64,000 bases of DNA from contig NZ_CP048410.1 in assembly GCF_019357415.1 (NCBI RefSeq), positions 744,001-808,000 of the forward strand, given 5' to 3'. The stretch comes from Gramella sp. MT6 (GTDB lineage: Bacteria > Bacteroidota > Bacteroidia > Flavobacteriales > Flavobacteriaceae). The notes beneath the pieces are model-generated. The model saw only the letters and a list, made by a program, of their open reading frames with translations, did not search any database and had not been told where the DNA came from. This document shows positions 37,729-46,763 of the stretch, piece by piece. The translations under genes were made by a program, and so were the position numbers. Positions within the stretch are counted from its first letter, which is position 1. Each line of letters opens with the position of its first letter.

Positions 37729-38613
37729 TTAATTCAATGTAAAACTTCCGGTTCCTAAAAGAATCGCGTCGTTATATACGTATACTTTGTAATTACCTTC
37801 CAGCAATTTGTCTTCTATTGTTTTCGCAAGAATACAAACATCAAGCTCTTCATTCTCATAGAAAACCTTAGAAGAAGCACTGTAAACCATAGTTCCACCT
37901 TCGTGCTGTACCACGATCTCATCACCCACAAGTTCGTTCTCAGGATTATAAACCTGAACGTACATGTTCTTCTCACCGGCATCTGCCAGGTCATTTGCGG
38001 TAATGGTAAAACAGGTTCTTATCTGGTCTACTCTACGATTATTGTCATTTTCAACCAGCTTCCCGCTATTTCTAACGATCACACCTTCTCCTGAAAGTCC
38101 GCTTATTTTTAAACGTGAGGCTTTATCAACTTTAGTTGAAAGACTTTGATTAGTAGTTTGTAAAGAGTCTGAAAGCTTGGTTCTTTCCTGCAGAGCAACG
38201 CTGGTGCTATCTAAAGAAGTCGATAACATGCGGTTCTCTGTACTCAAACTATCAACCACTCTAAAAAGCCTGTCCTTCTCTGCCTTTAAATTTCCAATCT
38301 CACGTCTGTACCTTGAGATCAAAACCAGGTTGGCTTCATTGTCTTTAACTGAATCTAATAATCTTGAAATACGATCCCTTGCATTTACAAGGTCCTGATC
38401 CATGATCTCGTTCTCCTCGATGGCTTCGTCATACTTTACGATAAGCTCATTAAGTTCATCCTCGATCACAGATTTTTCCTTCTGCAAGATCTCTTTATTC
38501 TCTTTCTCCTCATTATAGAATTTTATAGTATAAATGCTAAGCGCAACCAGGGCTACAGCAAGAATACCGGTTAAAACCTTCAATGCGGTATTGTTCTTTT
38601 TTTCTGTCATCAT
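37729..38613 (-). CDS. Membrane-anchored coiled-coil protein of unknown function
   Basis: A 294-residue protein with one N-terminal transmembrane helix (about 11-30) and a long heptad-rich coiled coil (about 35-165). A compact beta-rich C-terminal domain (about 170-294) contains GEGVIVRNSGKLVENDNNRRVDQIRTCFTI-type strands and ends SFTLN. There is no signal cleavage site. I do not recognise the family; similar architecture is common in flavobacterial envelope proteins. It has its own terminator and is divergent from comF. Confidence 0.75.
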   Translation of the reverse strand: MMTEKKNNTALKVLTGILAVALVALSIYTIKFYNEEKENKEILQKEKSVIEDELNELIVKYDEAIEENEIMDQDLVNARDRISRLLDSVKDNEANLVLISRYRREIGNLKAEKDRLFRVVDSLSTENRMLSTSLDSTSVALQERTKLSDSLQTTNQSLSTKVDKASRLKISGLSGEGVIVRNSGKLVENDNNRRVDQIRTCFTITANDLADAGEKNMYVQVYNPENELVGDEIVVQHEGGTMVYSASSKVFYENEELDVCILAKTIEDKLLEGNYKVYVYNDAILLGTGSFTLN

Positions 38614-38673
38614 AAGTTTAATTAAGTTCGTAAATTTAGATGTTTAACTAAGTATGCTACAAGCCGTTAACAA

Positions 38674-39354
38674 ATGTTTCACGATTTCGTAAATCTTCTT
38701 TATCCCACCGTTTGTCACATTTGTGAGGCTGAACTGCTAAAAAACGAACAAATCCTTTGCACTTCCTGCCTGCACGACCTGCCGGTTACCCGATATCACC
38801 TTGATAACGAGAACCCTGTTAAAAAAGTATTTTATGGTAGGGTAAAGATAGAAAAAGCTACGTCATTATTGCATTTCAGAAAAAAATCTGGAGTACAGCA
38901 TCTTATTCATGATCTAAAATATAGAGGACACCGTGAAATTGGCACTTACCTGGGAAAATGGATGGGAGAAGAATTGTCCCAGATCCCGGCATATTTAGAT
39001 ATTGATATGGTGATTCCGGTTCCATTACATAAAAGCCGCTTAAAAGAAAGAGGATATAATCAGGTGGAGAATTTCGGAAAAGAGATCGCCAGATCATTGC
39101 AGGCCGAATACCGTGATGATATTCTATTAAAAATAAGCTCTACCCAAACTCAGACCTTTAAAGACAGGTTTTCAAGATGGGGAAAACTAGAAGAGACTCT
39201 CGTCATCCAAAATACGGATGGTGCTGCTCAAAAGCATATTTTGATTGTAGACGATCTGGTCACCACCGGTTCCACCCTGGAAGCCTGTGCTCATAAATTA
39301 TTCGAGATCCCAAATATCAAATTGAGTGTTGCGACCATGGCAATTACTAACTAA
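38674..39354 (+). CDS. comF: ComF family phosphoribosyltransferase-like protein
   Basis: A 226-residue protein. An N-terminal zinc-ribbon-like motif has two CxxC pairs, Cys14-Cys17 and Cys29-Cys32. The phosphoribosyltransferase-like domain follows, with VIPVPLHKSRLKERGYNQ and the PRPP loop ILIVDDLVTTGSTL. In naturally competent bacteria ComF is needed for DNA uptake; its enzymatic activity is not established. It precedes the Ig-like lipoprotein by 58 bases. Confidence 0.93.
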   Translation: MFHDFVNLLYPTVCHICEAELLKNEQILCTSCLHDLPVTRYHLDNENPVKKVFYGRVKIEKATSLLHFRKKSGVQHLIHDLKYRGHREIGTYLGKWMGEELSQIPAYLDIDMVIPVPLHKSRLKERGYNQVENFGKEIARSLQAEYRDDILLKISSTQTQTFKDRFSRWGKLEETLVIQNTDGAAQKHILIVDDLVTTGSTLEACAHKLFEIPNIKLSVATMAITN

Positions 39355-39412
39355 GCTTTGCGTTGTAATTCAAAATAATTGTTTCTTTGCTAAAAGATTT
39401 CAGTTTTCATCT

Positions 39413-41017
39413 ATGCAAAAAAGGATACCCGGATTCGTAATAGTTTTGATTTTGCTCTTCACTACCGTGCAGTGTGCAAAAAAAGGAATGCCTGAGGGTG
39501 GACCCATTGATGAAGAACCACCGAAATTCATAAAGGCAAACCCAGAGAACTATTCCACGAATTTTGATGAAGATGAGATTCGGATCTATTTTGATGAGTA
39601 CATCAAACTTGAAAAACCTCAACAACAGATCATCATTTCTCCACCTATGGATCCCAAACCCAACATTATGCCTTTGGGAACAGCCAGAAAGGATATCAAG
39701 ATCGAGATCTTTGATACATTGGAGGAAAACACGACCTATGCCATTAACTTCGGAAAAAGCATTGTAGACAATAACGAATCTAATCCTTACGATTACTTCA
39801 AATATGTCTTTTCTACCGGTGATTATATAGATTCGCTGATGGTGAAGGGAACGGTGAAAGACGCTAATCTTAAAGCTCCAGCTTCCCCGATTTCGATCAT
39901 GTTGTATGAAGTTGATTCCACCTTTACAGATTCTATTGTCTATAAAGAAACTCCCAGGTATGTCACCTATTCACAGGACAGCACCTTTACCTTTTCCCTG
40001 GAGAATTTAAAGGCGGGCACTTACCGGATGGTGGGAATTTTAGATAATAATGATAATTACCTGTACAATCCAAAAAAGGAAAAGATCGGCTTTATTGCTG
40101 AAAATATAAGCATTCCCACAGACAGCACTTATGAGATCACTGTTTTTAAGGAAGAACTTGAATTTGAACCAAAGCGCCCTTCACAGTTAAAAGGAAATCA
40201 GATCTTATTTGGATACGAAGGTTCAACAGACCTTGATAGTTTAAGTATTAACCTGCTTACACCAAAACCGGAGGGTTATGTTTCGAGAGTAATAAAAGAC
40301 CCAAAGGCAGACAGCTTATACTACTGGTATAATATCAAACCTGAATTAGACAGCCTTAGTTTTGAGATCGTAACCCCAAAAACACGGGATACGCTTTTAA
40401 CAAGACTAGCGACCTTAGACAGGGATTCACTTCAGGTTTCATCAGAGAACGGAGCGATAGATAAGGATTTCAAGTTCAAGGCTAATACGCCAATTGTCGA
40501 GCATAAGGAGGAATTAATCACCATCATGGATAAGGATTCGGCAAATGTAGAATTCACTACAGATTTTGATCCTTTGAAAAACGAGGTATCAGTAAAATTC
40601 GATAAAACACCTGATAACAGTTACCAGATAATTGCCCTCCCGGGTGCTATTAAAGATCTTTTTGAAGAGACCAATGACACGATAGTTCAAAGTTTAAGAA
40701 CAAAACCGCTCGGAGACTATGGTACTATAATTCTCAATTTTCAGAATATCGAATCTTATCCGGTCATAGTGCAGTTAACCAATACTAAAGGTGAAGTTAT
40801 TGCCGAACAATATTCTGAAAACTCAAGTAGTTTCACCTTCAGATTTCTGAATCCTGGAGAATTCCTGGTAAGGGTGATCCAGGATGATAATGAGAATATG
40901 AAGTGGGATACTGGAAATTACCTGAAAAAACGACAGCCAGAACAGATCAGATATTTCTCAGATACGCTGGAAGTTCGGGCTAACTGGGATATCAATGAGT
41001 CTATTCGTCTAGACTAA
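39413..41017 (+). CDS. Lipoprotein with bacterial Ig-like domain
   Basis: A 534-residue lipoprotein. I chose the ATG at 39413 because the signal peptide follows directly and ends TVQC with lipid Cys21; an earlier in-frame codon would overlap comF. The N-terminal 100 residues fit a bacterial Ig-like (SbsA-type) domain: PPKFIKANPEN, then IRIYFDEYIKLEKP. The remainder is repetitive and beta-rich. Its function is unknown. Its last 17 bases overlap the convergent amidase gene. Confidence 0.82.
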   Translation: MQKRIPGFVIVLILLFTTVQCAKKGMPEGGPIDEEPPKFIKANPENYSTNFDEDEIRIYFDEYIKLEKPQQQIIISPPMDPKPNIMPLGTARKDIKIEIFDTLEENTTYAINFGKSIVDNNESNPYDYFKYVFSTGDYIDSLMVKGTVKDANLKAPASPISIMLYEVDSTFTDSIVYKETPRYVTYSQDSTFTFSLENLKAGTYRMVGILDNNDNYLYNPKKEKIGFIAENISIPTDSTYEITVFKEELEFEPKRPSQLKGNQILFGYEGSTDLDSLSINLLTPKPEGYVSRVIKDPKADSLYYWYNIKPELDSLSFEIVTPKTRDTLLTRLATLDRDSLQVSSENGAIDKDFKFKANTPIVEHKEELITIMDKDSANVEFTTDFDPLKNEVSVKFDKTPDNSYQIIALPGAIKDLFEETNDTIVQSLRTKPLGDYGTIILNFQNIESYPVIVQLTNTKGEVIAEQYSENSSSFTFRFLNPGEFLVRVIQDDNENMKWDTGNYLKKRQPEQIRYFSDTLEVRANWDINESIRLD

Positions 41018-41789
41018 ATTTATCCCGGTCCTGAAGGAATTTCAATTTTTTCCTGGTCTCCAGAAGCTCTTTCTTATCGATACTTATTTCAGCAATAAAA
41101 GGTTCTGCACGGTCCAAAGGAGTAAGTTCTTTTCCCAGCATATCATAAGCAGCGGAATGGCCATTATAAACATAACCGTCGCCGTCTACACCGGTCCTGT
41201 TAAGCCCTACGCAGTAACTCATATTTTCTATAGCTCTGGCTTTTAGCAAGGCATCCCAGGCATTAACTCTCTTTTCTGGCCAGTTAGCCACATAAATAAG
41301 CAGATCATAATCTACCGTATTTCGTGCCCAAACCGGAAACCTCAGATCATAACAAACTAACGGACAGATCTTCCATCCCTTATACTCCACGATAAGACGC
41401 TCTTTACCGGCAGTGTAAGTGAGATCTTCTTTGGCCAGGGTAAATGTGTGCCGCTTATCATATAATTTATAACTGCCATCTGGAAAAACAAAAAACAAGC
41501 GATTGTAATAATTACCATTTTCGGTGATAATAACACTTCCCGTAATAGCTGCAGACTTAGCTTTAGCATGTGCTCGCATCCATGAAAGAGTTTCGGCATC
41601 TGTTTCCTCGGCCAGCTCTTCTGCATTCATACTGAAGCCAGTCGTAAACATTTCCGGAAGGATGATAAGATCTACCTCATCTGATATGTTTTCTATTTCC
41701 TTCGAAAAAAGTTTGCGGTTTGCTTCGGCATTTTCCCAATTTAGATCTGCCTGAATAAAGGCGATATTTAATTTTTCATCCATACTCAA
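41001..41789 (-). CDS. Nitrilase-family amidase (omega-amidase/YafV-like)
   Basis: A 262-residue carbon-nitrogen hydrolase. The Glu-Lys-Cys triad is Glu46 in LPEMFTTGF, Lys112 in YDKRHTF, and Cys146 in PLVCYDLRFPVW. These motifs, with the GLNRTGVDGDG segment, match omega-amidases such as YafV, which hydrolyse alpha-ketoglutaramate or alpha-ketosuccinamate. Start is the ATG at 41789, with a second ATG two codons later. It is cytoplasmic. Confidence 0.92.
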   Translation of the reverse strand: MSMDEKLNIAFIQADLNWENAEANRKLFSKEIENISDEVDLIILPEMFTTGFSMNAEELAEETDAETLSWMRAHAKAKSAAITGSVIITENGNYYNRLFFVFPDGSYKLYDKRHTFTLAKEDLTYTAGKERLIVEYKGWKICPLVCYDLRFPVWARNTVDYDLLIYVANWPEKRVNAWDALLKARAIENMSYCVGLNRTGVDGDGYVYNGHSAAYDMLGKELTPLDRAEPFIAEISIDKKELLETRKKLKFLQDRDKFSLDE

Positions 41790-41834
41790 AATTATTAATT
41801 TTTAATTGAGCTATGTCAAATGCATGTTAAATGA

Positions 41835-41865
41835 TTGGACAAATCGTGATGAATAGATAGTTTTA
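41835..41865 (+). promoter_or_regulatory. Possible promoter for the YagU-like gene
   Basis: TTG at 41835-41837, a 20-base spacer and TAGTTTTA at 41858-41865, one base off the TAnnTTTG consensus, 22 bases before the ATG at 41888. Confidence 0.35.
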
Positions 41866-41887
41866 TTTCATTAAAACAAAACAGATT

Positions 41888-42391
41888 ATGAGCGTAGGTA
41901 CTTTTCTTCAGAAGGATTCATATATGTCTAACACTTCCCGCAGCCTGATCTCAGGATTCGTTGGAGGCCTGGCCGGATCGGCAGTAAAAAGCCTGATAGA
42001 ACAGTTTCTTCCTGTAAGAAAGGTCGAACAACGCTCAGCCCAGATAAAAATCGTAGATGAGCTGTCTACTAAGATCACCGGTACTCCAGTAAGCACTCAA
42101 AATGAAGCTTTAGCGGAACAATTGGTAAACATACCTATGGGTGGTTCCCTGGGCGCGGCGTATGGTTATGGCAAAAAGGACCGCAGTGGTCTTAGGCCTA
42201 TGGATGGGATCATTTTTGGCGCTACTGCCTGGGCCAGCACTCATGAAACTTCCCTGCCCATTTTAGGCCTGGAACCTAAACCTACAGATGTGCCTATTAG
42301 AATGCAAATGAATGAACTATTTGCGCATATTGCATTTGGAGTTACTACAGAGTTGGTAAGACATTACCTAGATAACCAATTAAGGGAGTAA
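41888..42391 (+). CDS. YagU/DUF1440-like membrane-associated protein
   Basis: A 167-residue protein with two weakly hydrophobic, glycine-rich segments (about 20-38 and 93-118). LISGFVGGLAGSAVKSLIE at the start and GGSLGAAYGYGKK and GIIFGATAWASTHE further on resemble the YagU (DUF1440) family, which in E. coli is linked to acid survival. The relation is moderate. Its stop TAA abuts the stop of the convergent helicase gene with no base between (TAATTA). Confidence 0.7.
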   Translation: MSVGTFLQKDSYMSNTSRSLISGFVGGLAGSAVKSLIEQFLPVRKVEQRSAQIKIVDELSTKITGTPVSTQNEALAEQLVNIPMGGSLGAAYGYGKKDRSGLRPMDGIIFGATAWASTHETSLPILGLEPKPTDVPIRMQMNELFAHIAFGVTTELVRHYLDNQLRE

Positions 42392-44860
42392 TTACTTCTC
42401 CAGCTGCTTCAACATCCTCCTTATCCTGTCTTCAATTTTTTCTGAAGACAATTTTTCCCGCAACCTGTCTGTGATGATCGGAAAAGAAAAAGGCGTGGGT
42501 CTCTCACATTTTCGCCATACTATCTTTTGATGGGCAATACGATCTAAAGAGATCCTCAACCTGCCTTCTTCCAACTGATGCTCAAAGGTTTCTCTGAAAG
42601 CCTGCTGGTATAATAAATTATCCTCTTCGTAATCCCTGAATACACTGAACAATAACTGAGAATTTGACTGTAAATGTTTGCTCTTTACCAGCTTATTTGG
42701 ATATCCCGTAAAGACCAATCCAGTAATGACGGCGATATCGCGGAATTTTCTCCGAGCCATTTCAGTAGCATTCAGACTTTTATAGAGATCGTCCATTAAA
42801 AATTCTGAAGAAAAAAGATTGTTGTCCAGAACCTGTTGCATATCGATCTCCTGGTCTGAAAGTAATTCAAATCCGTAATCATTGAAAGCGATAGAAAAAC
42901 TTATGGGAGACAGCAGGCTTATTCGGTATGCGAGCAAACTTCCCAATGCTTCATGGACAAATCTGCCTTCAAAAGGATAAAATATCGCGTGATAGCCTTC
43001 CCGGGTTTTAAAGGTTTCTATCAGGAATTCATCGCTTTTTGGAATAACAGACTCCAATTGCTGCCTTTCAAAAATTGGCTGTAGAGCCTTAAGTTCTTTA
43101 GTGCTTTTCTGGCCTTCTTCAAGTGTCGCGGCCAAATACATTTCTTCCCGGAGCAGTTCACTCATCTGGGCAGAAAAGGTCATTCTACCTCCCATCCAGC
43201 TGGGTACTTTCGAGGTCTTTTTAGAGGATTTCCTAACCAGTACCTGCATATTTTTTATATGCACCAGTTCCAGGTTTCGGCCGGCAAAAGTGAAAATATC
43301 GCCGGGTTTCAGTTTAGATATGAACCATTCCTCGATCGTGCCTATATACCCGCCTTTCATATATTTCACACTAAGCATAGCATCACTAACAATAGTACCA
43401 ATTTGCAATCTGTGCCTCATGGCCACCCCGCGATTATTGATCTTAAACTTACCATCTTCTTCGATCTCAACCTTCTTATATTCATCATAGGCCTGTATAC
43501 TCTGACTCCCCTTCGTAATAAAATTCAGGATCCATAACCATTCCTCCTGGGTGATACCCTGAAAACAAAAAGTAGAAGCGATCTCAGGAAAAATATCTTT
43601 CGGGTAAAAACCATCAGAAACCGCAAGTGTATTTAGATACTGTATAAGAACATCATAGCTCATCAGGTAAGGAACTCGATCTTCCACCGCTTTCTTTTCC
43701 ACCGCTTTTTGCAGGGCCGAAGCTTCTATAAGTTCGATAGCGTGGGTGGGTAAAAAATAGATCAGACTAACCTTCCCGGGCTGGTGACCACTACGGCCTG
43801 CCCTTTGCAGAAATCGGGCGACACCTTTTGGTCCTCCTATCTGCACAATAGTCTCCACAGGAGCAAAATCGACCCCCAGGTCCAGGCTGGAAGTACAAAC
43901 CACTGCTTTCAGGCTTTCATTTCTAATCGCCTGCTCTACCCAAAGCCTGGTTTCTTTATTGATGCTTCCGTGATGCATAGCTACTTCCCCTGCGAATTCA
44001 GGATATTTATTGAGTAATTTCTGAAACCAGATCTCACATTGTGATCTTGTATTTGTAAAGAGAAGGGTGGTGCGGCTATTTTTGATAATAGGAACTACCT
44101 CATCGAGTAAATGCAACCCAAGATGCCCACGCCAGGGAAACTTCTCCATTTTCTCCGGAATGATAGAACGAACTTCGATCTTCTTTTTAAGATTAGCCCT
44201 GATCATCACCGAATTTTCCATGGCAGCAGATTCAGGTCCCAGGAGTACCTCCCTTGCCTGCTGCAGGTTACCAATAGTTGCCGAAATTCCCCAGATTCTA
44301 AGATCCCTGGAAATAGTTTTTAGCCTGGATAACCCAAGTTCTACCTGCACACCGCGTTTGGTTCCTAAGAGTTCATGCCATTCGTCGACCACAACTGCCT
44401 GCAAACCCTTGAAGAGTTTGGGATAGTTTTTAGACGACAATAAGAGGTGTAAACTTTCGGGAGTAGTAATGAGCAGATCTGGCATAGATTTCTTCTGAGC
44501 AGCTCTTTCCTTTTGGGAGGTATCACCGGTTCGGATACCCACAGTTAGCTGCGTTCCCATTTCTTCTGCAAACCTGCTTGCCGCCTGTTCAATTTCGACG
44601 GAAAGTGCACGAAGTGGCGTTATCCAGATTGCCTTCAATCCTTTTTTGTGCTTGGTCTGGTAATCGGGATTCTTTTTAATATAATCCAGAACGATGGGAA
44701 CCCAGAGCGCATAGGTTTTACCACTACCGGTAGGAGCATTCAGCAACCCATTCTTTTTCTGAAGGTATGCCTTCCAGGTATCTTTCTGAAATTTAAAAGG
44801 TTTCCAGTCATTCCGGGAAAACCATTCATCAGCAAGATCTATTAGTTCAGCCCTTTTCAA
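42392..44860 (-). CDS. Ligase-associated DNA damage response DEXH helicase (Lhr-like)
   Basis: An 822-residue superfamily 2 helicase. Walker A is APTGSGKT (42-49); the DExH box is DEWH in VVVDEWHELLG. Motifs GISATIGN, TTLLFTNTRSQCE and QRAGRSGHQPG follow, then an Lhr-type C-terminal extension. It belongs with the bacterial cluster of DEXH helicase, ATP-dependent DNA ligase and metallo-beta-lactamase exonuclease, which acts in DNA repair. Here it is separated from the ligase and exonuclease by two other genes. Confidence 0.94.
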   Translation of the reverse strand: MKRAELIDLADEWFSRNDWKPFKFQKDTWKAYLQKKNGLLNAPTGSGKTYALWVPIVLDYIKKNPDYQTKHKKGLKAIWITPLRALSVEIEQAASRFAEEMGTQLTVGIRTGDTSQKERAAQKKSMPDLLITTPESLHLLLSSKNYPKLFKGLQAVVVDEWHELLGTKRGVQVELGLSRLKTISRDLRIWGISATIGNLQQAREVLLGPESAAMENSVMIRANLKKKIEVRSIIPEKMEKFPWRGHLGLHLLDEVVPIIKNSRTTLLFTNTRSQCEIWFQKLLNKYPEFAGEVAMHHGSINKETRLWVEQAIRNESLKAVVCTSSLDLGVDFAPVETIVQIGGPKGVARFLQRAGRSGHQPGKVSLIYFLPTHAIELIEASALQKAVEKKAVEDRVPYLMSYDVLIQYLNTLAVSDGFYPKDIFPEIASTFCFQGITQEEWLWILNFITKGSQSIQAYDEYKKVEIEEDGKFKINNRGVAMRHRLQIGTIVSDAMLSVKYMKGGYIGTIEEWFISKLKPGDIFTFAGRNLELVHIKNMQVLVRKSSKKTSKVPSWMGGRMTFSAQMSELLREEMYLAATLEEGQKSTKELKALQPIFERQQLESVIPKSDEFLIETFKTREGYHAIFYPFEGRFVHEALGSLLAYRISLLSPISFSIAFNDYGFELLSDQEIDMQQVLDNNLFSSEFLMDDLYKSLNATEMARRKFRDIAVITGLVFTGYPNKLVKSKHLQSNSQLLFSVFRDYEEDNLLYQQAFRETFEHQLEEGRLRISLDRIAHQKIVWRKCERPTPFSFPIITDRLREKLSSEKIEDRIRRMLKQLEK

Positions 44861-44918
44861 ATTCGGGAAAGATTAGGGCACATCAAAATTCTAAGCTTCA
44901 TTACCAGTTATTAAACAA

Positions 44919-45674
44919 CTAACGTTCTATTTTGAAATTATCAAGATTAATATCGTCCATTCCAATGTTATCGAATGGATATTCAAGTTGATTCTGGATA
45001 TTATACAAAGAGATAAGGATAAACTGGGTTAACAAAACGATAAAATAAGCTACCCAATCTGCTCCCCGCATTCCAAGATTATGAATGATGGTTGGTGCAT
45101 AAATAAAAGGAAAAATATAGATGAAGATCTCGCAATAGGCCATCAAACTAATTGGCGTTCTATGCGAATGAATGGCATGCAGGTTCTCAATGGACTCGTG
45201 CATATCTTTCATATACTTGAATACCCGGTCTTTTATCTTGGCAGGAATTAGATTTTCTTCCTGCAGGGCAAAAGCATATAATTTATGGGAAATATTATCC
45301 AGCTCTCTAATATCGTTGTTCTTATCGGCGAGATGTGAAATAGTCTTGTTGTTGATATCTATAAGGATCTCTTCGGCTTCGGCTTTTTTTTCAGGACTTA
45401 TCTGGTCACTGCTCAAAAGACAATACTTCACGGTTTTTACCGCACTAACAAATTCACTTAGATGTTCAAGGGCTTTCTCTCTTCTCCTGAAAGATCCACG
45501 GATGGTAAAAACAAGCGGGAAAATTATGGCGATACTAAGCAAAGTGAGATCTACATTGAAACTCAATTCGAACTTCAAAGCCAGGAACGTGATCGCCGCT
45601 GAAACAATCAGGGTGACAAAGGTTCTGAAATTAATAATGGAAAAATACTTTCTAATACCTTGATTTTTAATAAT
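44919..45674 (-). CDS. Bestrophin-like membrane protein, start unclear
   Basis: The reading frame is open from 45674. The only ordinary start is TTG at 45578, which would cut into the first transmembrane helix. Upstream codons read like the true N-terminus (IRKYFSIINFRTF, then a hydrophobic helix), so the real start is probably ATT near 45674, or an ATG at 45693 joined by a one-base shift. The rest has four hydrophobic regions, PISLMAYCEIFIYIFPFIYAP near the middle and the YPFDNIGMDDINLDNF end typical of bestrophin-like (UPF0187) anion channels. It is divergent from the CotH-like gene. Confidence 0.75.
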   Translation of the reverse strand: MIKNQGIRKYFSIINFRTFVTLIVSAAITFLALKFELSFNVDLTLLSIAIIFPLVFTIRGSFRRREKALEHLSEFVSAVKTVKYCLLSSDQISPEKKAEAEEILIDINNKTISHLADKNNDIRELDNISHKLYAFALQEENLIPAKIKDRVFKYMKDMHESIENLHAIHSHRTPISLMAYCEIFIYIFPFIYAPTIIHNLGMRGADWVAYFIVLLTQFILISLYNIQNQLEYPFDNIGMDDINLDNFKIER

Positions 45675-45697
45675 TTAGATAAATATATGCCATAATT

Positions 45698-46756
45698 ATG
45701 GATATGAGAACTTTCCTTCTTTTTCTACTTGCTGTGTTCCTTTATTCTCAGTCATACTCGCAGGATAAAACCATTAAACTTTCGGAAAGTTTTTCTGATT
45801 TATTCCAGGATGATGAAATAATGAATATAGCTCTTAGTTACTCTAATAAAGATATTAAAAAAGATACCAATGATTCCACTTTTGTTTACACTCACCTCAA
45901 ATTCGAAAATGATGATTTTAAATGGGATTCCTTAGAGGTTAGACTTAGAAAGCGCGGAAATTTCCGTCTCAAAAACTGTTATTACACCCCAATCAAAGTA
46001 AAGATCAAGAAAAAAGAATCAAAAGAGACACCTTTTGAAGGCCATAAAAATCTGAAACTGGTAATGCCCTGTTTGATACAGCGCGATATGAATGATAATA
46101 TAATCAAAGAATATCTGGCTTATAAATTCTATGAAATTGTTTCCCCTTATCATTTCAAAACCAAACTGGTGAGGCTTGATTTCGAGGAAATTAAAGGTAA
46201 GAGCATAAAGACCCACGATATAAAAGGTTTTCTGATTGAAGATGACAAACATGTTGCTGAAAGAATTGGAGGTAAAGTGATGGAAAACAAAACGCATCCT
46301 TTAAATCATATGCCCTTAGAATCTGTGAGGAATTCTTTTTTTCAGTTCATGATTGGCAATACAGATTATTCCAGTGCCTATCATCATAATACTAAACTGA
46401 TATTTTTAGATGGACAGATAATTCCTGTTCCTTACGATTTTGATATGGCCGGCATGGTTAATACAAGTTATGCGACGGTCTCCCAGATCATGGATGAAAA
46501 ATTGAATATAGATGACGTACGTCAAAGAATGTACAGGGGCTTCCAGAGAGACCCAAATATTTTCGATGAAGTAAGGATGGAGTTTTTGGTGAAGAAACCT
46601 GAAATAATGAATGAGCTTCAAAAATGTGAGTCTCTATTCGAAAATGATAAAGAGTACATCGCCACCGTAGATTACATCGAAGAATTCTTTGATATTCTGA
46701 TCAATGATAAAAAGTTTAAAAAAGATATCGTGGATATGGCACGAAATGAAAAATAA
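45698..46756 (+). CDS. Secreted CotH-like protein
   Basis: A 352-residue exported protein (signal peptide ending SQSYSQ, about 22 residues). Motifs fit the CotH family: VRLRKRGNFRLKNC near residue 90, NLKLVMPC, EYLAYKFYEIVSPYHF, FMIGNTDYS, and VPYDFDMAGM. CotH proteins include atypical protein kinases of the secretory type; the DFD and the upstream arginine are the likely nucleotide-binding region. This is a distant match, and activity is not certain. An ATG at 45704 is an alternative start. Confidence 0.7.
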   Translation: MDMRTFLLFLLAVFLYSQSYSQDKTIKLSESFSDLFQDDEIMNIALSYSNKDIKKDTNDSTFVYTHLKFENDDFKWDSLEVRLRKRGNFRLKNCYYTPIKVKIKKKESKETPFEGHKNLKLVMPCLIQRDMNDNIIKEYLAYKFYEIVSPYHFKTKLVRLDFEEIKGKSIKTHDIKGFLIEDDKHVAERIGGKVMENKTHPLNHMPLESVRNSFFQFMIGNTDYSSAYHHNTKLIFLDGQIIPVPYDFDMAGMVNTSYATVSQIMDEKLNIDDVRQRMYRGFQRDPNIFDEVRMEFLVKKPEIMNELQKCESLFENDKEYIATVDYIEEFFDILINDKKFKKDIVDMARNEK

Positions 46757-46763
46757 TCCTGAA

